From the NCBI GenBank assembly GCA_015501075.1, contig JADNYJ010000015.1, forward strand, positions 186,001-250,000: a DNA stretch of 64,000 bases. Reading direction: 5' to 3'. The position numbers and the translations under genes were made by a program. The notes under the pieces are model-generated. The model was not told the DNA's origin. It saw nothing but the letters and a program-made list of their open reading frames with translations, and searched no databases. Each line of letters begins with the position of its first letter. The first letter of the stretch is position 1. Shown piece by piece: positions 25,343-37,445 of the stretch. Origin of the DNA: Gymnopilus junonius (taxonomy: Eukaryota; Basidiomycota; Agaricomycetes; Agaricales; Galerinaceae).

Positions 25343-25555
25343 GATGTTCGCTGAAGAAATGTCAGGACTGATAAGATCAAGAGAGACGAATGAAGTTTCA
25401 GTGGGTTATTTTTAGACATTCAATTCCTGCAGCAAATGCAACTAACACGACTGGAGTACAGAGTCCAGATAAAGTACAAACTCAGGAGAGAAGTACACTC
25501 TTATTTACAGTGAACCCTTACTAAAACATTGGATAAAATGGCTTCTTATTATACC

Positions 25556-26660
25556 TCAAGAGCAGGTTTGCCACACAAAATGGAAACTCTACCATGTATC
25601 GCATCAGTCGATAATTCAGAAGTCTGGAGGCATAACGAAGAGAGATCTACCTGTGAGAAATCGGATGAGTCGTTTGCGATGAATCCCTCGCCACTATGAT
25701 TGTCGTTGTCACTGGCGCAGACCTCGGTGTCAATGTTTAATACGGTCCTTGAGCCGCAAGGCGACATGTTGGTGAAAACTAGGCTAAACGGCGCCGTATA
25801 GCTATAGAGTGCACCTATGCAGAACGCATCACGCATGAGTGAAGATTAACCTCAGCCTGCACATCTTCATTGACACGATCATACCTGGTACTGGGCCAGA
25901 TATATTACTTTGCGCCGTCACTGAAACCCATGGTTTAATATCTACCAGTCGATAAAAATGCCTGGCAAGGCATACCTTGATCAGAGCTCCCTTGGACTTA
26001 ATATTACATTTAATATAAAAAATATCAATTGAGTGGAAAAATATCAAGTGCTCACAGTAATAGAATGCCTTTTGAGAGGCAGTGACTCCAGAGTCGAGGA
26101 AATAGAAGCCATGCTTCATGCCGAGCATCGAGTGTTAGCAACCGACTAGCTGAGACAGAGCCATTAAAGTGCTTACAGACGTGGTTGAAGTTATGCAAAA
26201 TGAAAAGCTTGGCGGGACGCTGTTTTTCGTGTTAGTCTGTTTAAAGACAGAAGAAGTTATTCAAACTCGGACAACAGCACCTTATTCCAAACGTCAGCTG
26301 ACAGTCCTTGCGGTTCTCTGAGATTGGGATTCCAGAACCGACTTCAGCATAGTATTGGCTATATGTGACATTGAGGTAGCTCCATCGGCTGATGCAAGAA
26401 AATCAGCGTCTTTCAGCTTGTAACAAGCTCCAAAGAGGCTTACCGCTCGAGAAATAAGAAGCAGAGCCTGGTGGACATCCAGATCCGTTCAAGCCGAAAC
26501 TAGTACTATTCCACAGTCCTTGTCATAAAGTTTGGCATGTTAGGCTGCAGGCTCACATGAAAAACCCTCCGGGAGGATTTGTAGCTGTTACGGTGGATAC
26601 GACTGTTCGAATCGCAGCAGTAAACACCAAGAGGACGGTTAAAAACTTCGCTATGAGTAT
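25556..26660 (-). pseudogene. DUF4360-family secreted protein gene, apparently damaged
   Basis: Six to eight small exons read as the secreted DUF4360 family (function unknown, common in fungi). They include a signal-peptide-like exon (KFLTVLLVFTAAIRTVVS), FGLNGSGCPPGSASYFSS (26499-26444), YAEVGSGIPISENRKDCQLT, SVPPSFSFCIT, HGFYFLDSGVTASQ, FSLVFTNMSPCGSRTVLNID and a last exon ending FHFVWQTCS and TGA at 25556-25558. Introns at 25589-25650, 26114-26176, 26220-26280, 26389-26443 and 26500-26556 all have correct ends and phases. Two defects stand out. Exon 26388-26281 needs a one-base shift between GATS and VTYSQYYAEV (near 26370), and the signal-peptide exon has no in-frame ATG (CTG-ATA-CTC-ATA). 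An unseen first exon could supply a start, but the frameshift remains. Confidence 0.65.
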
Positions 26661-26871
26661 CAGGAAAGGTGGCAAAGCGTAGTTCTAGTTGGTGGACCCA
26701 TACTATATACACCGTATTGACAAGGATCAGACCCTATGGCCGACTGAAGATCTCGACGGAAGCGATATAGTGGCAGAACGAATAGCCTTCAAAGAATCTT
26801 TGCAAAAAAAAGATACTCCGAAAATGTTTGGCGCTTGTCATTGGCTGGTACGGTCGACTTCCTTTGATCAA

Positions 26872-27257
26872 TCAGAACCGTCGAAGAGGCACCTGAACAA
26901 GGTAAGGCATTTCTGTTCGTTGCGGGTGACGTGGCTTGTGTGCATCTGGTCTACAAGTCGAGGTTTGAGATGCTTGGCTCGAAGTTTCAGCGTAGTCATA
27001 TTTACTACGCCATATGCAATAAAGACGTCAGAATGCCACTTTATTAGCGCTCTCCAAGTAGCACGAGGAACCAATATCAGATTTCTTCCAGGCAATTGAA
27101 TTTGGCTGCCGGTTGGGGAAATGTCCAGAGTAGGCCCGATTGTGTGATTCACTGCATCCGGTACTTGACACTTCTTGAGAAAAAGCTCGAACATGTTGTC
27201 CGAATCCACAGGGAGATCTGGGCTGCCATCTTGAGGGAAAGAACCAAAGGAATTCAT
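26872..27257 (-). CDS. hypothetical small protein, unrecognised
   Basis: A minus-strand frame from a real ATG at 27257 runs open for over 120 codons. A possible intron (26893-26954, GTAGAC...GTTCAG) would end it as KPRLVPLRRF, about 107 residues. I recognise no domain, signal peptide or membrane segment. The plus strand opposite is also nearly open (one TAG near 27046), so this may be a chance frame. It lies just upstream of the DUF4360 gene on the same strand. Confidence 0.3.
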
Positions 27258-27728
27258 TTATAGGGAAAATCCGGCAGATCCGCAAGCATCACCAGAAGAA
27301 TTGGCAGGTATCTTCGCAAGTTATCTCATGGATATGGCCAAAGAACCGAAAAAGAAGTAGGGATTGAAGATTGATTGTCAACGACAACTCCGGCTACACT
27401 GAGCCTAACAGAGAAACAGATGAATAATATCAAGGAGTATGAGTGTGATTTGGGACTTCAAACTCATGCATGGAAACCTGTCCCTGGCTCAGGTTTAGCA
27501 GATAGTGGTCCGTGACGAGTCTTGTTGTCGACACTTGCTATGGTATTGATATGAAATAGGGCAGACTTCGAAAGCAAGTTCCAGAGAGGTGATATCATTA
27601 TAGGAGAATTATAAGCGGGAATAGGATGGTGAAAAGGAATAAAGATACAGAGGGTGGGCACTAGATCAGGAATGAGTAAGGCGTCGCCTACATAAAAGAC
27701 ATGTCCACTCACAGTACAAAGGCAACCT
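27258..27728. other. intergenic, PAM18 3' side
   Basis: About 470 bp without a supported gene. A plus frame ending at 27359 and a minus frame at 27464-27712 look protein-like in part but have no start, domain or splice chain I could confirm. Confidence 0.4.
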
Positions 27729-28108
27729 TCAACGACCCTTTCCGTCCGTCTTCTCTAGTAGGTCTTTGGCTTCATTAATTTTACTAGCAAGGTAGGGTGA
27801 ACCTCCGCGATCGGGATGGTTTGCAAGCATGATATGCCTATGAGCATCCTTTAGCTGAGTGCGTAATCTTGGACCATCTCTAATAGTAAAAAAAGTTTGA
27901 TACAGAAAGACCCTTTTCAAGGTTGAAGAAGAACTCACTTGAGTCCAAGAATTGCAATGGCTTCTTTTCGGTCCATCTTCGCTCGGAAACCTCCTTTAAC
28001 CCACTGTTCAGCGGCTCTTTTGCCAGCAAACATGCCACCTCTGATAAAAGACCTCCCTAATATTGCAGCCGCTACAGCGCTGACGCCGAGGATAACTGGT
28101 GTGGCCAT
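27729..28108 (-). CDS. PAM18: mitochondrial import motor J-protein Pam18/Tim14
   Basis: J-domain co-chaperone that stimulates mtHsp70 at the TIM23 presequence translocase on the matrix side of the inner membrane. The ATG at 28108 starts [20 protein letters not shown], the membrane segment. A Gly-rich linker ([18 protein letters not shown]) and the J domain with the HPD triad ([20 protein letters not shown]) follow, ending TDGKGR. One 59 bp intron (27880-27938) splits LGLK/DGPR. The roughly 107-residue length is normal for the family. Divergent from helicase A with about 340 bp between starts. Confidence 0.93.
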
Positions 28109-28447
28109 GAGTTTGACTGGGAAATTAAGGAATGCTCAAGAGACTCGGAGTGAAGGCTCATCATCCGTGACAAGTTCAAAAATGCTGTGACATATTTCAC
28201 ATGACCAGATAATCACATTGCAACAGTAAGTAAGCTATGGGCGCTTTTCGAAGCGAGCCTCGAGGAGGCTTTTAAGTAGTCATCCGACGCGGAAGTTTCA
28301 CCAACTCATGGGGTCCCTTTTTACTGCGGGTGATGAGTCCACGCCTCATGGTTTCCAAGTGCTCTGGCCTTTGCCACATGTCCTCATTCATATAAATCCT
28401 CAGGTTCCCAACTCCCAGCTTTCTCTGACCGTTGACGCCTTTCCGCT

Positions 28448-31189
28448 ATGCCAACTTCTACAGAACTCTTTATCAAGCAAAATGTGTTTCGGGAATACAA
28501 TGGGCGTGAAATACGTGTCATTTTGCTGCGCGAGGATGGCCTCGCGCAATCAATGCCCTCTTTCTTGGAGTCCATCCAGAACAACATAACAGGACTGGCT
28601 CCCGTATATGGCTCCAAGTGCCGCATGACACATCTTGCTATTTCTTCAATGACACAGGTACTAATTATCTCATTGAGTTCTCATACAAAGAATACGGGAA
28701 AGAAGGGTAACAAGAAGAACAGAGAGACCGCCGTGCCAATGCTGGAAAAGTTTCTCCATGATTCCACTATTTTGAAAATCGCACTTCAAATGGATAAACT
28801 CGCTTCCAGCCTTTTTTTTGACTATAAGGTTCGTATTGCGAAAGGAAAGGACCTTTTATCCATAGGGAATCCCATTCATTCACGAGGGTCATTCGGTTCC
28901 CTTTACGCTGCCCTGAGTGGTGGTAATGATGGGAAAATTGACAAGAAATCAGTGACGGCGCTCTTCGCAAACGAGGAATCTCAGTTTGAACCAAAAATGG
29001 TTGCCTTGCAGGCTTGGACAGCATGTTATGCTATTTCACTTTACAGCAGTGCTAAAGTGCTTGAAACTCCCTCAATCAATACTACAAATTTTGATGCTTT
29101 GGTGAGATTGTTTGCAGTTCTACTTGTCTTTGAGACTTGGCTCAAAATACCTCAGGTATTGAACGTTGTTGCAAAGAATATTCGCGACATGAATCGGCTC
29201 ATTTCTCTGAAGCCAAATCGTGTAAAGCATGAGGTTAAACTAGAGTCTCTTAGAGCCGGAGAACTACACGCTGTTTCGCAAAGATACAAAACAAAGGTGG
29301 GGCACTTGGATGGAACACAAGTGAGGCCACTTTCATCCGATCTGTATTTGCTTTCCTTAACCCTTGTTCAAGGCAATTCACATTACTTTTCGAAAAGGAG
29401 AGAAGACAGCCAACCGTATACTTCACAGTGTGAGTGTACAGGGACGTTCAGCCAAATTGACTGTTGGTGGCAGACTGTCTGTCCGCGACATTCAATCTGT
29501 GGAGACCATAGGAAGAGAGCCGCCAAGCTCCTTGGAGCAATCTAGAACAACTATAATGCTCCACGCATTACAAGGACGTCTCTCTCTCTCAAATTATCCT
29601 TTTGTGCAGACTATTTGGCTTCCATCGAAGAAAGTAGACTGGTCTGAATTGTCAGGAAATTCACTTAATCCGTCCATTTATTTTCCATCACGGCATCTCA
29701 ACCCTTCTCAAGAAGAAGCGGTGAATACCATCCTTTCCAACAAAGATATCAACCGTGTCGTCCTCATCCATGGTCCACCCGGAACAGGAAAGACGACCGT
29801 CATTGCAGCAGCGGTCACGAGTGCAATTACCTCATCCAACAAGAATACTACACTTTGGCTTGTATCACAATCAAACGTTGCTGTCAAGAATATTGCCGAA
29901 AAATTGGCTTTTGTTGATTTCCTTGATTTCAAAATTGTCGTTTCAAAGGACTACCATTTTGAATGGTATGTTTTTTTGTGTTTGAATGGTCCGATTCCGA
30001 TACCTGATTTCCTTCTCAAGGCATGAGCACCTTTATGAGAAAATTGTGAAAAATGTCATTACATCGGATCGTCTCCCGGAAGACATGACCTCGGCTTCAA
30101 GGGAGCTAGGGAAATCAAGAGTTATTCTTTGTACCCTCTCGATGCTTTCAAATCCGAGACTTAGCGATGTCATCCGCTTAGTTCCACTCCAAACTGTCAT
30201 CATCGACGAGGCCAGTCAAATTGAAATTGGGAATTATTTCCCAATGCTGGTTACCTTCCGACCCACCTTGCGAAAGCTCGTCTTCATTGGTGATGATAAG
30301 CAGTGTCAGCAACGATCCTGGTCTCGATTATGATCCATGTACTCACTGCTACCTAAATTCTAGTGGCGCCCTATGGTTCAAGTGATATTTCTGAGTTAGA
30401 AAGCATCTTTGAGAAAGGCCACATCAGAAAGAAAGCTGTTATGCTTGATACACAGTGTTTGTCATCACAAAACTCATGCAATACTCACGCTCAAGTTTCG
30501 TTAGATCGGATGCCAATTCCTATTGGAAATTTTATTTCGCAGAATGTCTACAAAGGCCTCTTAAAGAGCCAACATGCACTCATTAACATTTCATGTTGTC
30601 GTTTTGTGAACATCAGTAAAGGTGTCGAGGAATCTGAAGGACATAGTTGGAAGGTAAGCCCGAGATATATGCCACAGCTTGTCCAATTCTTACTAAAGCT
30701 GCTGCAGAACGTTCGCGAGGTCCAGGTTGCTACCAAAATAGCCAGTCAATTGGCTGTGTCTGGAAAATCATTTCGTATCATCACTCCATACGACCCGCAG
30801 CGCTCTTTGTTGGAGGATGGCCTGAAGAATGCTAAGCTCCCATGGGAAAACAAATGCTTCAACGTTGATGCTTTCCAAGGTACTTAACGAAACCTTCTAC
30901 CTTTCTGATTATCTCACCTGACTTGTATACTTTGTCACCAGGAAATGAAGACGACTATATTATCATCTCGGTCGTGCGTACGAAGAAGCTTGGTTTTCTC
31001 AATGACCTGAGGCGGATGAACGTTATGTTGACCCGTTGCAAGAAGGGGATGATCATTTGCACCAACCGCAGATTCATCGAAGGCTCTGCTTCACAATCAC
31101 TGATCGGTAAACTCTGCCGACACATGGGAGATTCCTCGTGGATAGGTGAAATACAAGTTCTCCACGAGAATGTCCGACCATTTGTGTAA
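28448..31189 (+). CDS. helicase A: exonuclease-like domain plus Upf1-like SF1 helicase
   Basis: The N-terminal part (28448-29100) resembles a WRN/RNase D-type 3'-5' exonuclease fold: a helix-strand pattern with FLHDSTILKIALQMDKLA, a middle SFGSLYAALSGG block and a closing ALQAWTACYAISLY helix. The usual first D-x-E pair and the last aspartate are not visible. After a variable linker the SF1 helicase core follows: motif I GPPGTGKTTV, SQSNVAVKNIAEKLA, WHEHLYEK, motif II IIDEASQIE, motif III GDDKQLAPYG, LDTQYRMPIPIG, FRIITPYDPQ, FNVDAFQGNEDDYII and motif VI MNVMLTRCKKGM. DEASQ is typical of the Upf1-like group (Upf1, senataxin, ZNFX1). Introns restore GDDKQL (30304-30362) and DTQYRMP. About 740 residues. 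A paralogue lies at 37677-40485 on the other strand. Substrate (RNA or DNA) and role unknown. Confidence 0.8.
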
Positions 31190-31414
31190 GCCTTCTTGGC
31201 CGGCCATCTTACGACTTCTATCTATACATGGGCAGATTTAGATGTTCTTCCTCACATTCTTTACTAGTAGTACGTAGAATCAAGTACATTTTTGAACATC
31301 GAAAGTTTATCTCCTGGCGGCATCCACTGGCAGCAGATCATGTCAGAGGGTTATGTGTGACAAATAGGTGTCACCAGGGCCCTGGTTTGGATTACGTCCT
31401 TGTCAATACCCTGC

Positions 31415-32401
31415 ATGTCTGGAGAGCCATCTTCGTCTTCTGTTTCCACCTCCCATCCCGCTAAAGATGGCTCTGACATAGACAAGATCTTGAACCGCGA
31501 GGCTTCAGCTTTCCAAAGAGAGGTAGAGGTTGAACGCATTTTCAAGGCATTCAAGCTCAAGTAAGCACTTTTTTGTCGCCAGCATGCCACAGATCGTTAA
31601 TGTTATCATTAGCGCCTATGATATCCTAGATGTAGATGAGCAGGCAACTGCAGAGGAAATAAAGAGGAAATATCGCCAGTTATCACTTTGTGCGTCCTTG
31701 TAATCTGTTTCAACGTTTAGGATATATGCTAATTGATTGCTTCCTAGTCATTCATCCTGATAAATGCTCTCATCCCCGCGCCCCAGAGGCCTTCGATATC
31801 CTAAAGAAAGTAGGTCCTCAGGCTTGCCTGTCTTAATTAATGTTCTCTCTCTTATCATCAAACCGCTTGTGTTGTCAGGCTGAGTCAGAACTCTCCGATA
31901 CAGCCAAGCGGGAGGAACTCGACGCCGTGATCAATCAAGCACGTATAATCATCCTCAAATCGCTCAACCTTCCATCCTCTACGCCCAGTTCCGACTCAAG
32001 GCTTCATGAATTGGAACCTCCTTTCAAAGCCAGACTCAGGGCCCAGTCTAAGCAAATGTTAATAGATGAGGAAGTAAGGAGAAGGAAGTAAGTCGCTAAG
32101 TTGATTTTCCAGCTTATAAGTTGTTTATCACAAACTTTCTCTGATAGAGCGATCAAGATGAATTTGGCCAACGAAGGCTTAGAAGCGAGAAAGAAGGACG
32201 AAGAGGTTGCACAAAGGAAGAGAAAGGCAGAAGACGATAAGGCTTGGGAAGGTGCGTTTTCAATATCAAGTTTGTTACTGAATAGCTACTCATACACAAT
32301 TTCACTTTGCAGATACCAGAGAGCAACGAGTAGATAGCTGGCGCAACTTTGCCACCTCGAGTAAGAAGAAGAAGAAAACGAAAGTGACTATACTCGGATA
32401 A
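31415..32401 (+). CDS. J-domain splicing factor, DNAJC8/Spf31-like
   Basis: Spliceosome-associated J-protein family. The ATG at 31415 starts MSGEPSSSSVSTSHPAKDGS, followed by ILNREASAFQREVEVERIFKA before the J domain. Introns near 31561-31612 and in the middle of the J domain rejoin NAYDILDVDEQATAEEIKRK and LSLFIHPDKC. The HPD triad is present. The second half is a long charged helix (KARLRAQSKQML, EARKKDEEVAQRKRK) and the protein ends SSKKKKKTKVTILG, as in DNAJC8. About 215 residues. It follows helicase A by 225 bp on the same strand. Confidence 0.87.
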
Positions 32402-32948
32402 AATTGCACGCACGCATATCTTGTTTCTTTCTTCGTTGCTTTGTTGTGTGACTTAATCTTACCCACATGAGAGTGGTATAGATCAATATTTGTAAACCAG
32501 ACTGTTGTGGACAACTATGTATGTATAAAATATCCACCTATTCCTTACCAGAAAAGAGCGTCATACAGTCACGCAGACCCTTTCCCGTCTGCCCATCGTT
32601 AAGTTTATCCGGTTATATGCGGTCTAGGCTGATTTGCGTCCTGTAGATACGACACCATGGAGTCGTCGACTACTGCCTTCATCGGAATCGCATCACCTGT
32701 GCATGCTGCAAAGATACGGCACAGTATTATGTTTACAAAGTCCAGCACAGGGATAGTGATCATTTCAAGATGTGTAACATATACGATCGTCCATGTCATA
32801 ATGGTAATATGTGACAGGGAATAAAACAATGATACAGCAGACAACAGTAAGACGTTCCAAAGAAGATGATGAATGTGATTACAAGAGGCAAGAATGTGAC
32901 GCTAGATTCCATTCTGAAGGCAGGCTAAAAACCAGTAAGAATAGAAAG
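32402..32948. other. convergent intergenic region, DNAJC8-like / RMI1
   Basis: About 550 bp between two convergent 3' ends. No gene is supported; the 79-codon minus frame at 32605-32844 has no recognisable content. Confidence 0.5.
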
Positions 32949-34840
32949 TCAATCAGAGTCCGACAGATCAATAATATCGCTCGGTTTTTTTGCAAGAATG
33001 ACTGGTTTCCCGGTTTTCTGGCTCATAGGTAGCCTGCTCTGACTTGAAGGGGTTGAAGGTCTGGAATTAGAATTCGTCAAAAACGGATTCTCATTATCCT
33101 CGGTTCGTCGGCGTACATGCCTGGCGGCAACCGGTTTGTTCTCTTTATCATCATTCCCAAGCATTTCATCGTCCGAATCGCCAATTTCGATAATTTCGGA
33201 TGGAGGCACCTGTGCACTGGATGGAGATGATTTCGCCAGCAAAGAAATGGCTGCTCCATGACTCGGGTCGGAAGAGAAGTGCGAGGATGGAATGGATCCG
33301 CCTGAACTGAGAGCAGCTTTCTCTACTTTATCGAGGTCCTCCAAGAACGAAGGGTCGGCAAAGTCATTTGAGTCATTCATCCCATAATCACTAGAGCCAT
33401 CTTCGTCATCCGCACGCCGTTTGCCTTTGTCAATCTGCGGTGCATGATTTTCTTGATCCATTTCGTCTAGGAAATCAAAATCAAATGACTGTTCAGCAGG
33501 TCGTTCGGTAGAGGTAGCAGGAAGTGTCCGCCTTGCTTGTCCACTGGTGGGTTCGAAATTGAAGTCCAAGTTTTGGCTTTTGGGCGACTTCGACCAGGAG
33601 GCAGTCGCCCGATTTCCAAAATATGGAGATGTCGTACTTTTAGAATGAGATCCCGCATAAACAAGTGTCGCTCGTTCTGCAGCAGGCACATTTTTCGTAT
33701 TCTTGCCTTTGGCTTCATCGCTCTGTTCGCTGACACTGCCAGTACTTGTCCTTGGGTGACGGGATGGAAGTCCGATTATGGGTCGATCTTGTTTCTTTTC
33801 TTTGCTGCTGGATGCAACAGGGGCGTCATTAAGAGACGAATTTGCGGGCAGCCGACGTCGTGGCTCCATCTCTACGTCATCTTCGTGCTGAGGGAACATA
33901 GGCATAGGTGGAGGGCAAATATCACGTAGTGGCGATCTGACAGTAGCGGCAGGAGCGGGATTCGGAGAAGCGGGAGGCTCTGCATTCTGTGTCTTTGCAG
34001 AAAGTGGCCGTCTAATAACATGAAGTAAAAGGACAAACCTTTTTAATGAAAGCACTCACCCTAGCCGGACGTGCAAACCTCGTTTGAAATTGTCTAGCTG
34101 TTGGACTTCCAGGTCAGCTACTTTACCACCTAGAAATCCGATTGTAGACTTTTCGAGCATTGCCATGCCATTGTGAAAGCGAGTCCCTTTGAGATGTAAC
34201 TAGAGAGTTGAGGTCAGCATTGCAAAACACTTCATAGAAAGGGAGACAGGTACTTTAAACCCAATTTGAGTGGTTCCAAGAGCAAATTCGGGTATTGGAC
34301 GATACTCAAAAGCTTCGAATGTAGTGGCACCGTCGGAAAGTTGGAATTGTAAGTGGCCTCGTGGGTATTTCGGCATGGGTCCTTCACCCTCTACTTCAAC
34401 ATCACCTTCTTCGTCACCTTCAATATTGCCTTCACCAGCTAGCATCCGCTCCTCGCGAGCTACGCGTATTTGTTCGAGGTTGAAAGCACTCGTGCCCACT
34501 TCCGTAATGGCCATGATCTGCACCATCACAGGTGGACCGAGTAGATTGCCAGTAAATCTAGAAATGTTGGGATCGAGTCCGGTCCCATGTTGCATGGAAT
34601 CTACTAGATCAGACTCAATAAGTTGAACCTCCACTTGCTTTATAAATTCTGGAAAATTGTTGACTGGAGACAGCTTCTGGTCGTCTTCGAGCCACTGAAC
34701 ACAACCTTCCAACCATTCCTGAAAGAAGACGCGTGGGGGTGAGTAAAATACCGGATTTTTTTGGAGCTACATACTGAATCAACGCGCGGTTTTGGATAGT
34801 TTTCGTGGAGCCACTGGACGACCTGTTCTGATGGTGGCAT
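32949..34840 (-). CDS. RMI1: RecQ-mediated genome instability protein 1 (RMI1)
   Basis: Partner of the RecQ helicase/Top3 complex that dissolves double Holliday junctions. The ATG at 34840 begins MPPSEQVVQWLHENYPKPR. Intron 1 rejoins VDS/EWLEGCVQWLEDD. The OB-fold region includes GPPVMVQIMAITEVGTSAF, LQFQLSDGATTFEAFEYRPI and KLHLKGTRFHNGMAMLEKST. An insertion of acidic sequence interrupts the OB fold (EGNIEGDEEGDVEVEGEG), comparable to the loop that contacts Top3. The long C-terminal half is disordered, Ser/Pro/Asp-rich, with candidate SUMO-interacting motifs (EIIEIGDSDDE and the very C-terminal IIDLSDSD). Divergent from the carnitine acyltransferase with 160 bp between starts, so a shared promoter is likely. 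Confidence 0.85.
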
Positions 34841-35000
34841 GGTGGTTGAGTTGCAACGACCATTGAACGCGTCAAGATTAGATTGGATTTTGAGAAGGTC
34901 ACGTGCATAGCGCGTTATTAAAATCTGGCTGAGGGGCTTTCACGGATGACCAACTTAAACTTAGCACCCCGATGCAGTTCCGTACAATCCCAATTTTAAA

Positions 35001-37445
35001 ATGATTCGTACTTCTTTTCTGCGCAACTCTCACATGCTTAATTCTTCAAAAACCAGTACTCGTCCCAAGGGTCGGGCTCGGCTCCCTGTTCCTGCTCTTC
35101 GCGACACTTTGGACCGGTATCTGAGGTCGCTTGAACCTTTCCTGCTGGAGGATGAATCTCGGGGCGGAATGTCCTTCGATTCTGCCCTTGCTCTAAGGCA
35201 GAGATGGGCAGACGAGTTTGAAACCGGCATTGGGAAAACGCTTCAGGAACGTTTGATTGGTTCGTCAGTTCCGCTAACTTGTTCATTTGATCATTCGGAA
35301 TTCTTACATTTATCCAATAGCTTTAGACAAAGTATCTCCTTATAATTGGCTAGACGATAATTTCTGGATCAACAAAGCATACCTTGAATGGCGCGCTCCT
35401 CTGTTAATAAACTCTAATTGGTGGTTAGCATTTTTCGAGGACCCACTCATTCCTCGAAGTGCTCTTTCAGGAGAAACAAATAACAATCGCGTCGGAACGA
35501 CATTCTGGCAACTTAGACGATCGGCATGGCTCATCCACCGGATGCTACAGTTCAGAGATAACGTAGTAGAATCGTGCGTTCTTTCCGGCGACTCCATTTG
35601 ATTCTTGTTATATTTACCTGGTCGGCCACAGAGTTGAATCAGATACCACCACATGTAAGTTGATTGCCCATCCGAAATTCCATACATACTCATTTCCGCC
35701 ATTGTTAAGTAGGATCCTGGCTCCTAGAAAATGTTTCGAAGTTGTTCAATATCACCCGAATCCCCGAACCATATTGCGATACCCTTTCAAAATCTCCACA
35801 TTCCTCTTCTAGAGCGGCTCGCTCTATTCTCCTCATGTTACACGACTGGTGTTACTCGATTGCAGTATACCATCCACCATCCTCTGGTTCTGCCACGCCA
35901 AAACTTCTCTCCCCTGGCGAGATAGAAACTCGTATACGAGCTGTTGTTCTGGACGTTGAACAACGGATAGCAAACGGAGAAAAGCCATTTCCCGTTGGAG
36001 TTCTAAGTGCTGACGAGAGAGATCGTTGGGCAACTGTAGGGTTTCAATTGGACTACGATGTGTGTAATCGTTTCTGACCTGGCCTTTCTGCAGAACCTTC
36101 AACGCCTTCTTTCTCTGTCTCCGACGAATCGGGAAACTCATCAGGCAATACTTCAGTCGATCATGGGTCTCAGCCTAGAGCATACGACTTACAACATTCC
36201 TCCACCTTCATCAGCCTTACCACCCAGCCACGTGCACACGCGTACTCCCGCAGAATCATCCATTGATTCACATCTTCACGCCATACGAGGAACTTCGCAA
36301 AACATCGCCAATAGATTCTTTGACAAAGCGTTCACACTTATCGTGGACCCATCGACCCGGGCAGGAGCTTCTGGCGAGCATTCACCGGTCGACGCTCTCG
36401 TTCCCAGTATCGTTGCAAAATATGGAATAGTGCAAGGTGTCGATGTTGAGGCCTTTGAATATCACCACTCGGATATGTACGACGTAGACGGACAAGGTTG
36501 GGAACGACTTGATTGGGTTGCTGATGACGCGATGAAGAAAGAATGCGAGTCCGCTGCAAACAGGGCTCAAAAGATCATCGATAACTCGGATGACAGTGTC
36601 CTGTGGTTTAACAACTACGGTACAGACTGGATCAAAAGCATCAGTACGCTAGGCCTTTCAACTCTTCTTTGTCGTCAACTTACATTCATTTGGTTCTGTA
36701 GAGGGTAGACTCTCTCCCGATGCTTTTATTCAGATGGCGCTGCAATTGGCATGGTATAGGCAACGCGGCGAATTCACTGCGACTTACGAAACGGTCTTAA
36801 CGCGAATGTTCAAGCATGGACGTACCGAGACACTTCGCACATTCAGCCGCGAAAGCAGGGCATGGGTTCTGAGCATGGAGAACCAACATGCAACGGTAAA
36901 CTTGATTTGATACAATTCATTGAGTTCTTTGCTGATCATTTTTAATGCAGATAGCTGACCGCTTTAAGCTCTTGCAGCAGGCAATATCTTCACACGCCCG
37001 ACGAACAAAGGAAGCTATGACTGGACGTGGCTTTGACCGCCACATCCTTGGACTCAGATTACTCCTTCGGCCTCTACATGGTGAATCAGCATCCTTGTTT
37101 GAAGATGAACTTTTTGATTGTAGTACTCAGTGGAAACTGAGCACCAGTGGTTTGAGTGCTGGACTTTTGTTTAAGGGTACTGGATTTGGGACAATGTATG
37201 AGGATGGATATGGTATTAATTGTAAGCTATTCATACAACTGCTTGCTGGTGTGATTATTGATTGGTTTGCAGATCTGGCAGCCCCAGAGATAGTGAAGTT
37301 TGGAATTGAATCAAAATATTGCAGTCCTTTGACATCAACACAAGAGTTCAAGGAAGCTATTTCAAATGCTATGATAGACATGCAGGTTCTATGTCAGAAC
37401 ATAGATAATGAACATTATTCACCACAAGTTGGTAGTCATCTTTAA
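35001..37445 (+). CDS. carnitine/choline acyltransferase family (carnitine O-acetyltransferase-like)
   Basis: Transfers acyl groups between CoA and carnitine, moving acetyl units between compartments. The ATG at 35001 starts MIRTSFLRNSHMLNSSKTS, a basic presequence-like leader. Then come LPVPALRDTLDRYLRSLEPF, the family start, and WLDDNFWINKAYLEWRAPL. The catalytic His lies in GEHSPVDALVPS. FTATYETVLTRMFKHGRTET and the C-terminal MYEDGYGINY (joined across the intron at about 37224-37272) are family blocks. At least eight introns. The last exons (about 37050-37445) are visibly richer in A/T at third positions than the rest of the gene. Acetyl- rather than palmitoyl-type is inferred from the general layout. 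Confidence 0.87.

Noticed and set aside
26551..26640. Plus-strand frame HMKNPPGGFVAVTVDTTVRI
   Set aside because: It is the antisense of the signal-peptide exon of the DUF4360 gene, whose spliced exons match a known family.
26865..27262. Plus frame with GDVACVHLVYKSRFEMLGSK and EKKLEHVVRIHREIW
   Set aside because: Contains an in-frame TAG near 27046 and no start or domain; the minus strand is uninterrupted there. Kept only as a finding.
32605..32844. 79-codon minus frame between DNAJC8-like and RMI1
   Set aside because: No domain and no splice partner; convergent 3' regions.
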